Shown: piece by piece, positions 6,472-12,798 of the stretch
Layout of the letters: every line of letters starts with the position of its first letter
Numbering within the stretch: the first letter of the stretch is position 1
Origin: JALYQB01 sp035640155
GTDB taxonomy: Bacteria; Actinomycetota; Actinomycetes; Mycobacteriales; Pseudonocardiaceae
Length of the DNA stretch: 12,798 bases
NCBI GenBank assembly: GCA_035640155.1
Contig: DASQWR010000108.1
Span: 1 to 12,798 of the forward strand
Reading direction: 5' to 3'
Program-made: the position numbers and the translations under genes
Notes under the pieces: generated by a model
What the model was told of the DNA's origin: nothing
Database searches by the model: none
The model's input: the letters and a program-made list of their open reading frames with translations, nothing else

Positions 6472-6867
6472 TCAGCGGTTGACGGGCAGCCCCGTGGCCT
6501 CCCATGCGGCGAAGCCGCCGATGACGTCGGTCGCGCGGTGCAGGCCGAGGCTGCGCAGCGCGTCGGCGGCCAGGCTCGACGTGTAGCCCTCCTGGCAGAG
6601 TACGACCACCTGCACGTCATAGCCGGTGGCGTCGGGCAGCCGCGCGTCGCACTCCGGGTCGAAGCGCCACTCGAGGTGGTTGCGCTCCACGATCAGCGCG
6701 CTCGGGACGTCGCCGTTCTCGGCGCGCTGCCATCCGGGGCGGATGTCGACGAGCACGGCACCAGCCGTCACCGCGACGTGCGCCTCCTGTGGGGTCAGCC
6801 GCTGCAGCCGCGAGCGGGCGTCGGCGAGCAGCTCGTCGACGCTGCGCGAGCCGGGTGGCCGGCTCAT
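6472..6867 (-). CDS. Single-domain rhodanese-like protein
   Basis: A 131-residue single rhodanese domain, which in general moves sulfane sulfur through a persulfide on an active-site cysteine. Landmarks are LTPQEAHVAVTAGAVLVDIR (24-43), the substrate-side loop HLEWRFDP, the active loop CQEGYTSSLAADALRSLGL with Cys91 present (91-109), and the C-terminal VIGGFAAWEATGLPV (115-129). The catalytic cysteine and the six-residue loop are intact, so it may be active; sulfur transfer, cyanide detoxification or a sensory role cannot be told apart. The start is the ATG at 6865-6867 with a weak GGTGG upstream. It is the last gene of the minus-strand run, 47 bases after the membrane-protein gene, and its link to the sugar genes may be only transcriptional. 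Confidence 0.88.
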   Translation of the reverse strand: MSRPPGSRSVDELLADARSRLQRLTPQEAHVAVTAGAVLVDIRPGWQRAENGDVPSALIVERNHLEWRFDPECDARLPDATGYDVQVVVLCQEGYTSSLAADALRSLGLHRATDVIGGFAAWEATGLPVNR

Positions 6868-6914
6868 CGGTTGCCACCGGCCTGCTCGACGAAGCGGTGC
6901 ACGCGCGAGGATCG

Positions 6915-7391
6915 TCAGTGCTGCGGGCGGCGGCGCAGCTCGGCGAGGACTGCGCCGTAGAGCAGGTGGTCCGCGGTGAGCGCGACCCGCTCCGCACCGG
7001 TGCGACTGCGCCGCTGCCGGCCCAGCCCGAGCGCCGGGCTGACCACTGTTTCGAAGCCCAACCACATCACCGCCCCGTACACCGGGCCGGCCCAGGGCAG
7101 CAGCCGCACCCGGTCGGGCAGCACTCCGAACGCCGCACCACCGACCGCTCCATAGGCCCAGTGCAACAGCTCGACGGCCGCCTCCCGCCGATTCTCGGGT
7201 ATCCGATCGAGCATGCCACCGGCGTACTCGTCGACCACCATCTCGGGAGGGGTTCGCTTGAGCAGGCCGAGGCGCACCGTGAGCGAGCGCATGCCGCTCA
7301 TGCACATCGCGGCCACCACACCACGCATCGTCGCGTGCAGCGTCGTACCACCCGCCGGGTGGTGGCCACGTCCTCGTTTGCGTCCGCGCAC
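6915..7391 (-). CDS. Small membrane protein, function unknown
   Basis: Up to 158 residues with about three hydrophobic segments: MRGVVAAMCMSGM near 22-34, LLHWAYGAVGGAAFGVL and WAGPVYGAVMWLGFETVV, followed by a basic C-terminus (LRRRPQH). A conserved-looking stretch GLLKRTPPEMVVDEYAG follows the first segment. It resembles small actinobacterial membrane proteins sometimes annotated as hypothetical or DUF1440-like; I cannot assign it firmly. The start is uncertain: the GTG at 7391 gives a basic 21-residue extension and lies 10 bases after the stop of the upstream glycosyltransferase, whereas the ATG at 7328 begins right at the first helix and gives 137 residues. Neither has a good ribosome site. 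The position suggests co-transcription with the glycosyltransferase. Confidence 0.65.
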   Translation of the reverse strand: MRGRKRGRGHHPAGGTTLHATMRGVVAAMCMSGMRSLTVRLGLLKRTPPEMVVDEYAGGMLDRIPENRREAAVELLHWAYGAVGGAAFGVLPDRVRLLPWAGPVYGAVMWLGFETVVSPALGLGRQRRSRTGAERVALTADHLLYGAVLAELRRRPQH

Positions 7392-7401
7392 GGGCGGCAG
7401 A

Positions 7402-8400
7402 CTACCCGTCCCGTCCTGCTGGTGCGCGCGGGCGCCGTCCGGGGGTCAAGCTGAGCAGCTGCTCAGCAGCGGCGCGGACGGCGGCCGGGGTGATCCGCAG
7501 CAGCCCGGGGTCGGGCGCGGCGGCGAAGGGGTCGCTGGTGGTGCCGGACCAGAGTGGGACGTGCTGCGGGCGCTCTTGTGGCGGCCCCCACCGGGCGGGC
7601 GCGACCGGGCCGAAGAGCACCACCGACGGGGTGCCGTAGGCGGTGGCGAGGTGACCCAGTCCGGTGTCCGCGCAGACCACCAGCGACGCGTCGGCGACGA
7701 GCGCGGCCAGCGCGGGCAAATCGGTCCGTCCCGCGAGCACCGACTCCGGAGGGAGCCCGGCGGTGCTGGCCACCTGCTCGGCGAGGTCGCGCTCCGCGGC
7801 ACTGCCGGTCACCACCACCCGCAGTCCCCGCCCGGCCAGCCCGCGTGCCACCTCGGCGAACCGGTCGGCCGGCCAGCACCGGGCGGGCAGCGCCGCCGTG
7901 GGATGCACGACCACCGCGCCGGGTGCCGGGCTCGGCACGTCCGGTCGGGCGAGCGTGAGGTCACCCGGGTCCGCCGGGATCCCGGCAGAGGAGAGCAGCC
8001 GGCACCACCGGCGCACCTCGTGCGCGTCCGGCTCCCACTGCGCGCATCCGAGCCCCGGATGCCCCGGATGGGCGTGGGTGAGCAGCGTCCCCGGCGCCAG
8101 GGCACGCAGGGCGTGCGTGCTGCGGGGGCCCTGGCCGTGCAGGTTCACCGCGACCCGCGGCGACGGCCCCGTCCAGGCGAGCGGGCCCAGCTCCGCGGTG
8201 GGCAGCACCTCATCGACCGCACCGGTGAGCTCGACGATCGGGCGCAGGCCCATCGGCGCGGCGAGCACCATCCGGTGGTCCGGGTGATGCGCGCGCAGGG
8301 CGCGCAGTGCCGGGACCGCGGTGAGCAGGTCACCGAGCCCGAGCGCCCGCAGCACCAGCACCGTCGGCGCCGCGCCCGTCGAGGTCGCCGCCGTCGACAT
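7402..8400 (-). CDS. Glycosyltransferase family 9 (ADP-heptose transferase-like)
   Basis: A 332-residue GT-B fold enzyme of family 9, whose studied members transfer heptose from ADP-heptose. The N-terminal domain opens with LVLRALGLGDLLTAVPALRA (15-34), the family's nucleotide-fold motif. The acceptor-side region contains NLHGQGPRSTHALRAL (86-101). The C-terminal donor-binding domain has VVVHPTAALPARCWPADRFA (163-182), VVVTGSAAERDLAEQV and the family hallmark CADTGLGHLATAYGTPSVVL (243-262). No membrane anchor or signal is seen, so it probably works on the cytoplasmic side. The ATG overlaps the TGA of the SDR gene upstream by one base (TGATG), which implies coupled translation. Actinobacteria have no LPS, so the acceptor is unknown. 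The family is certain, heptose specificity is likely from the neighbours, and the exact linkage is unknown. Confidence 0.88.
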   Translation of the reverse strand: MSTAATSTGAAPTVLVLRALGLGDLLTAVPALRALRAHHPDHRMVLAAPMGLRPIVELTGAVDEVLPTAELGPLAWTGPSPRVAVNLHGQGPRSTHALRALAPGTLLTHAHPGHPGLGCAQWEPDAHEVRRWCRLLSSAGIPADPGDLTLARPDVPSPAPGAVVVHPTAALPARCWPADRFAEVARGLAGRGLRVVVTGSAAERDLAEQVASTAGLPPESVLAGRTDLPALAALVADASLVVCADTGLGHLATAYGTPSVVLFGPVAPARWGPPQERPQHVPLWSGTTSDPFAAAPDPGLLRITPAAVRAAAEQLLSLTPGRRPRAPAGRDG

Positions 8401-9086
8401 CAGGGCCAGGACGACTCCTCCGACGAGCAGACCACCATCTCCCGCACCTGGCAGCCGGGCGGCTGGCGCAGCGCGAAGACCACGGTCGCGGCCACGTCCT
8501 CCGGGCGGTTGAGCTTGGCGTCGGGCGGCGGCTTGTACTGCTCGGTGCGGCCGTCGAAGAACGCGGTGTGCATCCCGCCCGGCACGAGCAGCGTGACGCC
8601 GACCCGGCCCGCGGTCTCGGCGGCCAGCGCGCGGGTGAAACCGACGACGCCGAACTTCGCCGCGCAGTAGGCGGTGGCGTCGGAAACGGCCTTGATGCCG
8701 AGGGTGGACGCGCAGGTCACCACGGTGCCACCGGAACGCTCGAGGTGCGGCAGGGCGGCGCGGACCACCCGCGCGGTGCCGAGGAGGTTGACCTGCACCA
8801 CCCGCTCCCAGTCATCGGCGGGCACGTCGCCGAGCGCACCGCAGGAGTCGATGCCGGCCGCGGTGAACACCCCGTCGAGCCCGCCCGCCTGCTCGGCGAG
8901 GTGTGCCACGGCGGCCTCGGTGGCGCCGCGGTCGGCGAGGTCGGCCTGCACGTGCTCCACGCCGTCGGCCGGTGCCACGCGGTCGATCACCAGCGGACGC
9001 CCACCCTCGGCGCGCACGGCCGCCACGGTGGCCGCACCGAGCCCCGAAGCCCCCCCGGTGACCAGCACGGTGCCCAGCGGTCTCAT
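8400..9086 (-). CDS. Classical short-chain dehydrogenase/reductase
   Basis: A 228-residue oxidoreductase with a Rossmann fold. The NAD(P) motif TGGASGLG (10-17), a DL in the coenzyme region (49-50), the AAG motif (76-78), Asn100, and a full catalytic triad of Ser127, Tyr140 and Lys144 (AYCAAKFG) are all visible, followed by PGGMHTAFFDG at 169-179. The short second strand ending in Asp35 favours NAD over NADP. This is the classical FabG-like type, not the extended type of HldD (ADP-heptose 6-epimerase), so it should not be annotated as the epimerase. The ATG has GGAGG six bases upstream; the open frame upstream is not family-like. It lies 40 bases after hldE and overlaps the following GT9 gene by one base. 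It may oxidise or reduce the sugar, its nucleotide form or an acceptor. Confidence 0.88.
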   Translation of the reverse strand: MRPLGTVLVTGGASGLGAATVAAVRAEGGRPLVIDRVAPADGVEHVQADLADRGATEAAVAHLAEQAGGLDGVFTAAGIDSCGALGDVPADDWERVVQVNLLGTARVVRAALPHLERSGGTVVTCASTLGIKAVSDATAYCAAKFGVVGFTRALAAETAGRVGVTLLVPGGMHTAFFDGRTEQYKPPPDAKLNRPEDVAATVVFALRQPPGCQVREMVVCSSEESSWP

Positions 9087-9126
9087 CCGGTTCCTCCCTG
9101 TCGGTGTCGGTCCTGTCGACGACGGA

Positions 9127-10515
9127 TCACCGTGCGGTTCGCACGGCCGAGACGAGCCGGCTGGTCGAGTACCCCTCGACCATGGGGATGATCGCGACCT
9201 CGCCGCCGTGGCGCCGCACCACATCGGCCTCCGGGAGGTCGGTGACGGCGTAGTCGCCGCCCTTGACCCAGACGTCGGGCCGCAGCAGCTCGAGCAGTGC
9301 CGCCGGAGTGTCCTCGTCGAACACCGCGACCGCGTCGACGGGCTCCAGCGCCTCGAGCATCGCCATCCGGTCCGCCGCCGGCACGATCGGACGGCCCGGC
9401 CCCTTGCCCCGCCGCACCGACTCGTCGGAGTTCAAGCACACCACCAGCCCGTCGCCCAGCGTTCGGGCCTGCCGGAGCAGGCCGAGGTGTCCGGGGTGCA
9501 GCAGGTCGAAGCAGCCACCTGTCGCGACGAGCCGGCGCCCGGCGGAGCGCAGCCGCGCCGCGATGTCGAGCGCGGCGCACCCGGCACTCGGGCGCACCAT
9601 CCCGGTGACGGTGGCCGGGGTGTCCAGTGCGGCCGCCCCGCCACCGGCGACGAACCGGGCGGCCGCGCCGACCGCGGTGGTGACGGCCTCGCGCGGGCAC
9701 GCACCGTGCAGCAACGCACCGGCGACCGCGGCGGCGAAGGCGTCCCCGGCGCCGCAGGTGTCCTGCCCCGGGGGGGCGGCAGTGCCCCGCACGGGAACCA
9801 CCTCGCAGCCCTGCGGGGTGTACAGCAGCGCGCCACGGGCACCGAGGGTGACGGCGAGGGCCGCGCAGCCCCAGATGTCGCGCAGTGTCGCGGGCACGGC
9901 GTCCTCGGCAGTGTTCTCTTCAACACCCTCCTCGGCCGCGAACCCCACCGCCTCCGCCTCGTTGGGGGTGACCAGCCGGCACCCGGGCACCGGCACCGCT
10001 CCCTTCGGGTGCGGGTCCCACACCACCGGCACCCGGCCGGCGAGCTCAGCCAGGGCGCCGCGGACGGTGGGGTTGGCGGCGACGCCGCGCCCGTAGTCGG
10101 CGACCAGCACCGCACCGGCGCGGCGCAGCGCCTCGTGTGCTCGGCTCCCGATGGGACCCGCCGCGGCCCGGCCGTCACCGGAGTCGATGCGCAGCAGGGA
10201 CTGCCCACCTGCCCGGATCCGCGTCTTGCACACCGTCGCGCCCCGCAGCGGCATCCGCACCACCTCGACGTGGCCGGCGAGCAGGTCGGCGAGCATGCGG
10301 CCCGGCGGGTCGGCGCTGAGGGCGGTCACCAGCACCACGGAGTGCCCGGCGCGGGCGGCGAGCAGCGCCGCCAGGCCCGCTCCGCCGGGACGCTGGCGCT
10401 GGCCGGTGGCGTCGAGCACGGGAACCGGCGCATCGGGACAGAGCCGCTCGGCGGTCCCCTCGACGTCGGCGTCGAGCAGCGTGTCGCCGACGACGACCAG
10501 GGTCGAGCGGTTCAC
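9127..10515 (-). CDS. hldE: Bifunctional heptose 7-phosphate kinase / heptose 1-phosphate nucleotidyltransferase
   Basis: A 462-residue fusion with the HldE (RfaE) layout. Residues 1-305 form a PfkB-type kinase: GDTLLDADVEG near the start, the GGAGLAALLAARAG sugar-binding glycines, VLVADYGRGV (136-145), VVWDPHPKGA (164-173), TPNEAEAVGF (183-192) and the anion-hole and catalytic motif DTCGAGDAF (252-260, probable base Asp258). Residues about 325-462 form a nucleotidyltransferase: GGCFDLLHPGHLGLL with the HxGH motif HPGH (340-343), CLNSDESVRRGKGPGRPIVP, VWVKGGDY (415-422) and EGYSTSRLV (447-455). In the known pathway the kinase makes heptose 1,7-bisphosphate and, after dephosphorylation, the second domain makes ADP-heptose. 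Nucleotide use (ATP or another) cannot be read here. The GTG start at 10513-10515 overlaps the gmhA stop (GTGA). The length and all motifs are intact. Confidence 0.92.
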   Translation of the reverse strand: MNRSTLVVVGDTLLDADVEGTAERLCPDAPVPVLDATGQRQRPGGAGLAALLAARAGHSVVLVTALSADPPGRMLADLLAGHVEVVRMPLRGATVCKTRIRAGGQSLLRIDSGDGRAAAGPIGSRAHEALRRAGAVLVADYGRGVAANPTVRGALAELAGRVPVVWDPHPKGAVPVPGCRLVTPNEAEAVGFAAEEGVEENTAEDAVPATLRDIWGCAALAVTLGARGALLYTPQGCEVVPVRGTAAPPGQDTCGAGDAFAAAVAGALLHGACPREAVTTAVGAAARFVAGGGAAALDTPATVTGMVRPSAGCAALDIAARLRSAGRRLVATGGCFDLLHPGHLGLLRQARTLGDGLVVCLNSDESVRRGKGPGRPIVPAADRMAMLEALEPVDAVAVFDEDTPAALLELLRPDVWVKGGDYAVTDLPEADVVRRHGGEVAIIPMVEGYSTSRLVSAVRTAR

Positions 10516-11084
10516 CTCCGCACCCCGGGTGTCACGCCGAGGGCCTCGTCGAGCGCCGCGCACAGCACGTGCACCACGACCAGGTGGATCTCCTGCACGG
10601 TCGCGATGCCCGGCGCGGGCACCGCGACCGCGTCGTCGCTGATGGCAGCGAGGGTGTTGGGGGCGGGGCCGGTGAGCGCCCAGGTGGTCATGCCGACCTC
10701 GTGCGCGGCCTTGACGGCGGACACCACGTTGCGGCTGGTGCCGCTGGTGGACAGCGCGACGAGCACGTCGCCGGGACGGCCGTGCGCGACGACCTGGCGG
10801 GCGAACAGCTCGGTCTCGCCGTAGTCGTTGCCGATCGCGGTCAGCGCCGAGGTGTCGGCGTGCAGGGCGATGGCGGACAGCGGCCGCCGGTCGTGCAGGA
10901 ACCGGCCGACCAGCTCACCGGTGAGGTGCTGCGCCTCGGCGGCGCTGCCCCCGTTGCCGCAGGCGAGCAGCCGCCCGCCGCCGGACAGCACGCCGGCCAG
11001 GTGGCGTCCCCAGGACTCGATGCGGGAGCCGGCCGCGTCCATCCCTGCCAGCGCGCGCCGCAGTGCCGCGAAGTGCTCGTGCAT
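10512..11084 (-). CDS. gmhA: Sedoheptulose 7-phosphate isomerase
   Basis: A 190-residue SIS-domain protein that should convert sedoheptulose 7-phosphate to D-glycero-D-manno-heptose 7-phosphate, the first step to nucleotide-activated heptose. The motifs are CGNGGSAAEAQHLTGELVG (42-60), HADTSALTAIGNDYGETELF (75-94), the phosphate loop LSTSGTSRNV (111-120) and TVQEIHLVVVHVLC (162-175). His53, Glu57, Gln164 and His172 have the same spacing as the zinc ligands of E. coli GmhA (61, 65, 172, 180), so it should be active. I chose the second ATG (11082-11084), six bases after GGGAGG, over the first (11088-11090), which touches that site directly. The start is two bases after the stop of the upstream GT4 gene, and the end overlaps hldE by four bases. 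Cytoplasmic tetramer in studied relatives. Confidence 0.92.
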   Translation of the reverse strand: MHEHFAALRRALAGMDAAGSRIESWGRHLAGVLSGGGRLLACGNGGSAAEAQHLTGELVGRFLHDRRPLSAIALHADTSALTAIGNDYGETELFARQVVAHGRPGDVLVALSTSGTSRNVVSAVKAAHEVGMTTWALTGPAPNTLAAISDDAVAVPAPGIATVQEIHLVVVHVLCAALDEALGVTPGVRR

Positions 11085-11086
11085 GC

Positions 11087-12295
11087 TCATCCTCCCGTCG
11101 CAGCCGTGGTGCGGTCCCCGGCACCCGTGAGTGCCTGCCGGTAAAGCTGTTCGGTCTCGCCGGCGATGCGGTCCCAGGCGTAGCGGTAGCGCGCCCGCGC
11201 TGCGCCCGCGGCACCCATCGCGGCGCGCGCGGCGCCGTGGTCCAGCAGGGTGCGCAGGCAGCCGGCCAGGGCGGTGGCGTCGCGCGGGGGGACGAGCACG
11301 CCGGTACGGCCGTCGACGACGGTGTCGAGGTGTCCACCCACCGCCGACGCGACCACCGGGACACCGCAGGCCATCGCCTCCAGCGGAACCATCCCGAAAG
11401 GCTCGTACCAGGGCACGCTCACGACGACGTCCGCGGACCGGAGCAGGCTGGCCACCTCGGTGCGGGCGATCTGGCCGAGGAAGCGGACCCGATCGCGCAC
11501 CCCGCAGTCCTCGGCGACCGCGCTCAGCCGCACCACCTCGGGGTCCGTGGCGGGATCCCCCCCGCCGGCGACGACGAGCTCGGCACCGGGCACGTCGGCC
11601 AGCGCGCGGATGGTGGTGTCCACGCCCTTGCGCTCGACCATGCGGCCCAGCGCGAGGATGCGGGGGCGCAGCCCACGGGGGGCGCGCGGCCCGCCCGGCG
11701 TGAAGTGCTCGAGGTCCACGCCGCAGGGCACCACGGCGACCCGCCTGGCCGCGGGCTGCATGCGGGCCAGCTCTGCGACCTCGTCCGTGCAGGTCGCCAC
11801 GACCGTTGCCGCGTCGCGAGCCAGCGCGGCCTCAAGCCGCAGCCGGGACGCCGGGCTGGTGTCGGCCGCGCCCTGGTGCCGGCGCTTGACGGCGCCGAGC
11901 GCGTGGAAGGTCTGCAGCACCGGGGTCGGGATCCCGCGGGCGCCCTGCTGGGCGGCGAGCCCGCTCATCCAGAAGTGCGCGTGCACCACGTCCGGCGGCT
12001 GCGTGACCCAGCGGCGGGCGAGATGGTCACCGAACTCCGGCATGAAGGGCAGCAGCTCGTCCTTGGCCAGCTCGGCCGCCGGCCCGGCCTCGACGTGCTC
12101 GACGGTGACCCCTGGCGCCGCGCGGACCCGGGCGGGCAGGTCGGGATGGTCCCGGCGGGTGTGCACGGTGACATGGTGCCCCCGGCGGCCCAGCGCCTGC
12201 GCGAGCTCAGCGACGTGCACGTTCTGCCCGCCCGAATCCACGCCACCGATCGCCGCGAGCGGGCTCGCGTGCTCGGAGACCAGGTCGATCCTCAT
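11087..12295 (-). CDS. Glycosyltransferase family 4
   Basis: A 402-residue retaining GT-B glycosyltransferase that transfers a sugar from a nucleotide donor. The N-terminal domain begins MRIDLVSEHASPLAAIGGVD and has the glycine motif GGVDSGGQNVHVAELAQALG (17-36), typical of the MshA and sucrose-synthase-like branch; VVHAHFWMSG (103-112) and TFHALGAVKRRH (129-140) follow. The C-terminal domain carries LALGRMVERKGVDTTIRAL (214-232) and the E-x7-E motif EPFGMVPLEAMACGVPVVAS (298-317). The donor cannot be read from sequence and may be a heptose or an ordinary hexose. The start is the ATG at 12293-12295 with AGGAGGT six bases upstream; it overlaps the stop of the GT9 gene (ATGA). The frame stays open upstream to 12787, but that is a shadow of the GT9 gene. 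Confidence 0.92.
   Translation of the reverse strand: MRIDLVSEHASPLAAIGGVDSGGQNVHVAELAQALGRRGHHVTVHTRRDHPDLPARVRAAPGVTVEHVEAGPAAELAKDELLPFMPEFGDHLARRWVTQPPDVVHAHFWMSGLAAQQGARGIPTPVLQTFHALGAVKRRHQGAADTSPASRLRLEAALARDAATVVATCTDEVAELARMQPAARRVAVVPCGVDLEHFTPGGPRAPRGLRPRILALGRMVERKGVDTTIRALADVPGAELVVAGGGDPATDPEVVRLSAVAEDCGVRDRVRFLGQIARTEVASLLRSADVVVSVPWYEPFGMVPLEAMACGVPVVASAVGGHLDTVVDGRTGVLVPPRDATALAGCLRTLLDHGAARAAMGAAGAARARYRYAWDRIAGETEQLYRQALTGAGDRTTAATGG
11091..11096 (-). promoter_or_regulatory. gmhA: Ribosome binding site deciding the gmhA start
   Basis: GGGAGG on the minus strand lies six bases from the second ATG and zero bases from the first, which favours the second as the true start. Confidence 0.6.
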
Positions 12296-12798
12296 CGGGT
12301 CACCTCCTGGCGCAGCCGGTTTGGGCCGAACGGGATCGGTGGAACATGTTGTCCGTTGCTTGTCAGCGCGTCGACGGCGTCGACGACGTCCGCCGCGGTC
12401 ACGCCGGTGAGGCACGGATGCCCCGGCACCGGGCAGTGCCGGGCCCGGGTGCCGCGGCACGGCGCGTCCTGGTCGCCGAGCAGCGCGACCGGCACCCCGT
12501 AGGGCGCCCACCGGGCCGCAGGAACCACCGGGGAGAACAGCGAGACCACGGGAGTGCCCACTGCGGCGGCGAGGTGTGCGGGGCCGGTGTTGCCGACCAC
12601 CACCGCGCGGGCGCCGGCGAGCACCGCGGCCAGCGAGTGCAGGTCGGTGACCCCGCCCAGGTCCACGCCGTCCGCCCCGGCAACCCGGGCGGTGAGCTCC
12701 CGCTCTTCGGGGGCCCCGGTGACCAGGACGCGGTAACCAGCCGCGACCAGCGTGCGGACGGCCTGCGCGCAGCGCTCGGCGGGCCACGCACGCGCGGG
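12292..12798 (-). CDS. Glycosyltransferase family 9, C-terminal part (runs off right edge)
   Basis: The last 168 residues of a GT9 (ADP-heptose transferase-like) enzyme; the N-terminal domain lies beyond the window. Visible are RAWPAERCAQAVRTLVAAGY, RVLVTGAPEERELTARVAG, DLGGVTDLHSLAAVLAGARA and the donor-site hallmark GNTGPAHLAAAVGTPVVSLF, then SPVVPAARWAPYG. A cysteine cluster (CRGTRARHCPVPGHPC) follows, as in some heptosyltransferases that end this way. The C-terminal tail overlaps the ribosome site and start of the GT4 gene (ATGA). It is clearly different in sequence from the second GT9 at 7402-8400, so the two probably act on different acceptors or successive positions. Family assignment is firm; substrate is inferred from the neighbouring heptose genes. 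Confidence 0.9.
   Translation of the reverse strand, partial: PARAWPAERCAQAVRTLVAAGYRVLVTGAPEERELTARVAGADGVDLGGVTDLHSLAAVLAGARAVVVGNTGPAHLAAAVGTPVVSLFSPVVPAARWAPYGVPVALLGDQDAPCRGTRARHCPVPGHPCLTGVTAADVVDAVDALTSNGQHVPPIPFGPNRLRQEVTR
12302..12308 (-). promoter_or_regulatory. Ribosome binding site of the GT4 gene inside the GT9 coding end
   Basis: AGGAGGT on the minus strand, six bases before the ATG at 12293-12295. It lies within the QEVTR codons of the upstream gene and fixes the GT4 start against the much longer open frame. Confidence 0.75.

Noticed and set aside
7391..7412. Leaderless promoter (TAGTCT) for the small membrane protein
   Set aside because: The TAG is the stop codon of the upstream gene and no -35 element lies at a proper distance, so the match is weak evidence.
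7213..8670. 485-codon plus-strand open frame
   Set aside because: Antisense to the GT9 and SDR genes, with an R/G/P-rich composition and no ribosome site; a shadow frame.
8400..9086. HldD (ADP-heptose 6-epimerase) for the SDR
   Set aside because: The length and the TGxxxGxG motif are those of classical SDRs; extended epimerases have GxxGxxG and about 310 residues.
8674..10824. 716-codon plus-strand open frame
   Set aside because: It lies antisense to the SDR, hldE and gmhA genes. Its translation is low-complexity, rich in A, R, G, P and S, and has no family motif. Long antisense frames are common in very GC-rich coding DNA.
11063..12502. 479-codon plus-strand open frame
   Set aside because: Antisense to the GT4 gene, with shadow-like histidine, arginine and glycine composition.
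12296..12787. 164-residue N-terminal extension of the GT4 gene
   Set aside because: The extension is arginine- and glycine-rich shadow sequence of the overlapping GT9 gene; the ATG at 12295 has a strong ribosome site and fits the family.

Overview
The window is GC-rich throughout. Its gene families (SIS isomerase, PfkB/nucleotidyltransferase fusion, single-domain PPK2, PPOx-family flavoprotein, and two conserved hypotheticals I associate with actinomycetes) point to an actinobacterium. From memory of family distribution I would guess Pseudonocardiaceae, but nothing in the sequence proves that. No tRNA, rRNA, CRISPR array or complete insertion sequence was seen.

Positions 1 to about 2030 are worn, accessory DNA. 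The left edge holds an unrecognised partial reading frame. It overlaps a DUF1905-like gene that is broken by an in-frame TGA and has lost its 5' end. A stretch with only a possible membrane-protein remnant follows, then an apparently intact ZIP-family metal transporter on the minus strand, then a DUF1772-like gene on the plus strand that is short at its N-terminus and carries a one-base frameshift and an 18-bp tandem duplication.

Positions 2224 to 6389 hold independent metabolic and hypothetical genes: a polyphosphate kinase 2 (+); a minus-strand pair with overlapping stop and start, made of a 53-residue single-helix membrane peptide and a cysteine-containing conserved hypothetical; a 382-residue conserved protein (-); a 5'-truncated paralogue of that protein directly upstream of it; and a PPOx-family flavoprotein (+) whose upstream region abuts the point where the paralogue is cut.

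Positions 6472 to 12798 are one tightly packed minus-strand run. In transcription order it reads: GT9 heptosyltransferase-like (partial), GT4 glycosyltransferase, GmhA, HldE, classical SDR, second GT9, small membrane protein, rhodanese. Four of the first five junctions overlap or are separated by 2 bases, so the first part at least is very probably one operon. GmhA and HldE together supply the isomerase, kinase and nucleotidyltransferase steps from sedoheptulose 7-phosphate to an ADP-heptose-type nucleotide sugar, and the GT9 proteins belong to the family that transfers such heptoses. Actinobacteria have no lipopolysaccharide, so this looks like a heptose-containing glycan, glycolipid or glycosylated metabolite pathway with an unknown acceptor. 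No GmhB phosphatase and no HldD epimerase are seen in the window. This locus is the most interesting part of the sequence.
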